Source of the DNA: Dictyobacter formicarum
GTDB lineage: Bacteria; Chloroflexota; Ktedonobacteria; Ktedonobacterales; Ktedonobacteraceae
Assembly (NCBI RefSeq): GCF_016587435.1
Contig: NZ_BNJJ01000024.1
Coordinates: 62,001 to 126,000, forward strand
Reading direction: 5' to 3'
DNA length: 64,000 nucleotides
Both the position numbers and the translations under genes were made by a program. Shown piece after piece: positions 61,739 to 64,000 of the stretch. Below the pieces are notes generated by a model that saw only the letters and a list, made by a program, of their open reading frames with translations, was not told the origin of the DNA and did no database searches. Position 1 is the stretch's first letter. The number at the start of each line of letters is the position of its first letter.

Positions 61739-62608
61739 ATGAGCTATCAAATTCTTCTGTATTATAAATATATCGAGGTCGCCGATCCCCAGGCTGTAAA
61801 GCTGTGGCAGAAAACGCTCTGTCAGTTGCTGGGGCTGAAAGGGCGCATTATCGTTGCCCATGAAGGGATCAACGGGACCGTTGAGGGGACCGTGACCGCA
61901 ACCCGCCAATATATGCGGGCAATGAAAGAATATCCTGCTTTCAGCGAAATTACTTATAAAATCAGCGAGGGCACAGGGAAAGCCCTGCCAAACTTATCGG
62001 TGAAAGTGCGCAAAGATATTATCAGTGATAGTGTGGCACACTGGGGTGTCAATCCCAGTCAACAAACCGGCAAATATTTAACCGCCGATGAGCTGCATGA
62101 GTGGTATGAAAGTGGGAAGAAATTCTATCTGGTCGATATGCGTAATGACTACGAACATAAAAGTGGTCACTTCGACAATGCGATCCTACCTCCCATGGAA
62201 AACTTTCGCGACCTGCCTAAGGTGCTACCAGAACTCCAGAAACTGACGGATGCTCCGATGGTCACAGTCTGCACTGGAGGAGTGCGCTGTGAAAAGGCAA
62301 CCGGTTTTTTAATGAACAATGGGTTACAGGATGTCTATCAGCTGCAAGATGGTATTGTGACCTATATGGAGAAATATCCCAATCAGCATTTCAAAGGCAA
62401 ATTATATGTGTTTGACAACCGTATCCTGATGGGATTTCATACAGATGAGGCAGAACATAAAGTAGTTGGCCAATGTGTCGTATGCAAGAAACCTTCAGAG
62501 CACTATGTCAATTGCACCAATGATGCCTGCCATCGCCACCTCATTTGTTGTGAAGACTGCCAGACTAGTTACACAGCATTCACGTGTCCTCAGGGCTGCC
62601 GCGCTTAG
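61739..62608 (+). CDS. trhO: tRNA uridine(34) hydroxylase TrhO (rhodanese domain)
   Basis: Oxygen-dependent tRNA modification enzyme (YceA/TrhO) that forms 5-hydroxyuridine at the wobble position, 289 aa. The N-terminal acylphosphatase-like domain has GLKGRIIVAHEGINGTVEG. The rhodanese domain has VDMRNDYEHKSGHFDNA and the active-site loop CTGGVRCEKATG. A Cys-rich C-terminal zinc-like tail (CVVCKKPSEHYVNC...CCEDCQTSY) ends the protein. ATG 61739 is chosen since homology starts at MSYQILLYYKY. Its presence near a tRNA array is notable but they are not linked by operon. Confidence 0.92.
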   Translation: MSYQILLYYKYIEVADPQAVKLWQKTLCQLLGLKGRIIVAHEGINGTVEGTVTATRQYMRAMKEYPAFSEITYKISEGTGKALPNLSVKVRKDIISDSVAHWGVNPSQQTGKYLTADELHEWYESGKKFYLVDMRNDYEHKSGHFDNAILPPMENFRDLPKVLPELQKLTDAPMVTVCTGGVRCEKATGFLMNNGLQDVYQLQDGIVTYMEKYPNQHFKGKLYVFDNRILMGFHTDEAEHKVVGQCVVCKKPSEHYVNCTNDACHRHLICCEDCQTSYTAFTCPQGCRA

Positions 62609-63174
62609 CCACCGGAAAGATACCGCAGACATTCTCCTCTTCTCATCCAGGGTAACCAGATCTCTCTGAAGAGAAAGCAACAAGAAAAACGAAGTCGTAG
62701 GTGCGCCCCTTGCGGGCGCTTATGTCCTTCATGCTCGAGAAACAATAATAATAATGATATGCCAGGCACGTTCGAAATTCTATATATGTGCTGCATAAGC
62801 AAGTGCCCTTTCCATAAAGTTGCTATGCTTCGGGATCTTCCGCTGCCGCAGTTTCTTGCGTTAACTCAGTCATTTTTTCCTGGGACTGCTTTAATCGTTC
62901 CGCGCGCAGAAGGGCGCGGATAAAGGGTCCTCCACATTACGTTGTACGTACGCTCCTGTACGTAACTATAGCCGTACAATCTCAAGAAATCCTGAAGATT
63001 TGCTCAAAATAGCGTTTATCTTTTCAGAATGTGTCTGATGAAACGTTATCGCCAATTTCTCTCTGATCAGGCCAAGAAATTTATTATCCTTGCATATGCT
63101 GTTATAATTGCGTGATGCCTATGAAGGATATGTTATGTTTTTTAGACAATGTGAAAACAATAGGAGCAATACCA
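62609..63174. other. Gene-free stretch with REP-like palindromes
   Basis: About 560 bases. It contains TAGGTGCGCCCCTTGCGGGCGCT (62698-62721, palindromic), a hairpin TCCGCGC/GCGCGGA at 62899-62920, and a small minus-strand open stretch (62823-62936) ending in KMTELTQETAAAEDPEA-like sequence that may be a fragment of a coiled-coil protein. No intact gene is seen. Confidence 0.4.
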
Positions 63175-63825
63175 ATGCCAAAAGATGATATGCTCTCCGC
63201 GAGTGGCTGGGACATACAATTATCTGAATATGATGAGCAGCTACTACAACGTCAGGGCCGCTTGCAAGCGGAAGCACAGCATGTGCTGGACGAATTGAAA
63301 GTCGTTGACATGCTCTCTCAGGCAGGACCTGTCAGGCAAACTGGCAGCACCACTCTGGGGTTGATGGTCTGGCGTGATATCGACCTGCAGGTTTCCAGCC
63401 CCGGATTAAGCGCTGAACGTGCCTTTACCATTATGCAACCGCTATTGTCACATCCTTATGTCAAACAGGTGCGCTACTTGCATCAAAGCGGGCATTTTAA
63501 GGTTGATGACCTGGGCGAGCGCTATTTCTTTATGGTCTTTTATCAATATCATGAGCCTGTCGAATGGAAACTGGATATTTCTTTCTGGCTTGATCCGGGC
63601 ATCCGTCCTGAGCCTGTTCAGGATGCGCTTGAACGACAGTTGACGCCGGAAACGCGCCTGCTCATCCTACGCATTAAGGATGTCTGGTATCAACTTCCTG
63701 CCTATCGCAACACGGTAGCCAGCACCGATATCTATGACGCAGTTTTACAGCATGGGGTGCGCACCCTGGACGATTTCGACCAATACCTTGCCCAACGCGG
63801 AAAACCTACCCGTGCGGAAAGCTAA
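63175..63825 (+). CDS. Nucleotidyltransferase-fold protein
   Basis: A 216-aa protein with the minimal nucleotidyltransferase motif: GSTTLGLMVWRDIDL, i.e. Gly-Ser followed by an Asp-x-Asp pair. RYFFMVFYQYHEPVEWKLDISFW supplies the third strand. The rest is helical, with a C-terminal DAVLQHGVRTLDDFDQYLAQRG. Such proteins transfer nucleotides to proteins, RNA or antibiotics. The ATG at 63175 has AGGAG at 63162, 8 bases upstream; an open frame with GTG/ATG starts from 63112 is less likely. Substrate unknown. Confidence 0.82.
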   Translation: MPKDDMLSASGWDIQLSEYDEQLLQRQGRLQAEAQHVLDELKVVDMLSQAGPVRQTGSTTLGLMVWRDIDLQVSSPGLSAERAFTIMQPLLSHPYVKQVRYLHQSGHFKVDDLGERYFFMVFYQYHEPVEWKLDISFWLDPGIRPEPVQDALERQLTPETRLLILRIKDVWYQLPAYRNTVASTDIYDAVLQHGVRTLDDFDQYLAQRGKPTRAES

Positions 63826-63852
63826 AAAAACACGACGCGCTTAAATTTATGG

Positions 63853-64000
63853 TCACGAGCTGGCAACCGGCATATCCGCGACGCAGGATTGCAGGAAGGT
63901 GGCGCTTCGGGCGATTGAGGCTCGCGCTTCGGGCATAAATGGCGTAAAGATTTGCCAGACGTGGGGAAGGTTGCGCCAGATCTGGCTTTCGACGCTGACT
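63853..64000 (-). CDS. C-terminal part of an unidentified gene, cut by the window edge
   Basis: On the minus strand an open frame running to the window end encodes 48 residues, including WRNLPHVWQIFTPFMPEARA, and a stop TGA at 63853-63855. It looks protein-like (mixed hydrophobic/charged) but I cannot identify the family. The start is beyond 64000. Confidence 0.4.
   Translation of the reverse strand, partial: VSVESQIWRNLPHVWQIFTPFMPEARASIARSATFLQSCVADMPVASS

Noticed and set aside
1..64000. CRISPR arrays, rRNA genes and intact insertion sequences
   Set aside because: None were seen: no regularly spaced repeats of the right length, no rRNA motifs, and no transposase apart from the truncated recombinase.

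Overview
This window looks like a chromosomal segment from a Ktedonobacteria-type member of the Chloroflexota: a spore-former-like soil heterotroph with a rich carbohydrate-active and secreted protein set, a NAD(P)-linked [NiFe]-hydrogenase, phosphoketolase, two F420-family flavin/deazaflavin enzymes, and baeRF and DUF2785 proteins. This placement rests on gene content and protein similarity recalled from the families; no rRNA is present to confirm it. Coding density is moderate. Most genes are preceded by purine-rich ribosome binding sites and many end in strong hairpins.

Layout. 1-5 kb: dnaK and clpB, with palindromes before and between them. 5-7.4 kb: a tyrosine recombinase that stops at its catalytic end, a response-regulator stub, and a sensor kinase. 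7.6-10.3 kb: a BNR-propeller protein with a MoaD-like sulfur carrier, then a DUF2090 aldolase-type enzyme. 10.6-23.3 kb: secreted GH30 galactanase-like enzyme, PPOX protein, phosphoketolase, two PT-rich secreted proteins, a RiPP-like precursor peptide, an FMN reductase behind a MerR/SoxR-like promoter, an SDR, and a phospholipase C remnant. 23.5-26 kb: S24/S26-like protein, baeRF protein, Ddn-like protein. 25.9-30.9 kb: a complete six-gene group 3b-like [NiFe]-hydrogenase operon containing an extra cyclic-nucleotide-binding protein. 31-40 kb: VOC proteins, oxidoreductases, an MFS exporter with a leader peptide and terminator upstream, and a GH42 beta-galactosidase. 40-46 kb: DUF2785 protein, then an amidohydrolase-Rieske-ABC importer operon. 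46-52.5 kb: NCS1 permease with a cysteine-rich tail, acetyltransferase, cupin, lacI-add (adenosine deaminase), esterase. 52.7-56.9 kb: a LRV-repeat / MoxR ATPase / metallopeptidase-VWA operon. 56.95-57.9 kb: a tandem array of four tRNA cassettes. 58-64 kb: broken APC permease, nitronate monooxygenase, CAP-domain lipoprotein, BtuF-like protein, trhO, a nucleotidyltransferase-like protein and a gene running off the edge.

The most unusual feature is the tRNA array on the minus strand. Each of four cassettes of about 230-250 bp has its own near-consensus sigma-70 promoter, a covarying leader hairpin, a roughly normal tRNA with a distinct anticodon (CUC, UAC, CAU or GCA), a 5-6 nt spacer, and a conserved 73-nt tRNA-like element. 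That element has odd geometry: a 7+6 bp acceptor/T helix, a 4-nt acceptor-D linker and an 8-nt anticodon loop. Compensatory changes among the copies argue that the structures are maintained. The array lies immediately upstream of, and co-oriented with, the LRV/MoxR/VWA operon, an architecture resembling AAA-VWA ternary (including conflict) systems. A functional link between the two is inference only.

Other signals: the hydrogenase genes form a translationally coupled unit with their own maturation protease. The GH30, GH42, ABC importer and esterase genes suggest plant polysaccharide use. The MFS exporter has the layout of ribosome-mediated attenuation.
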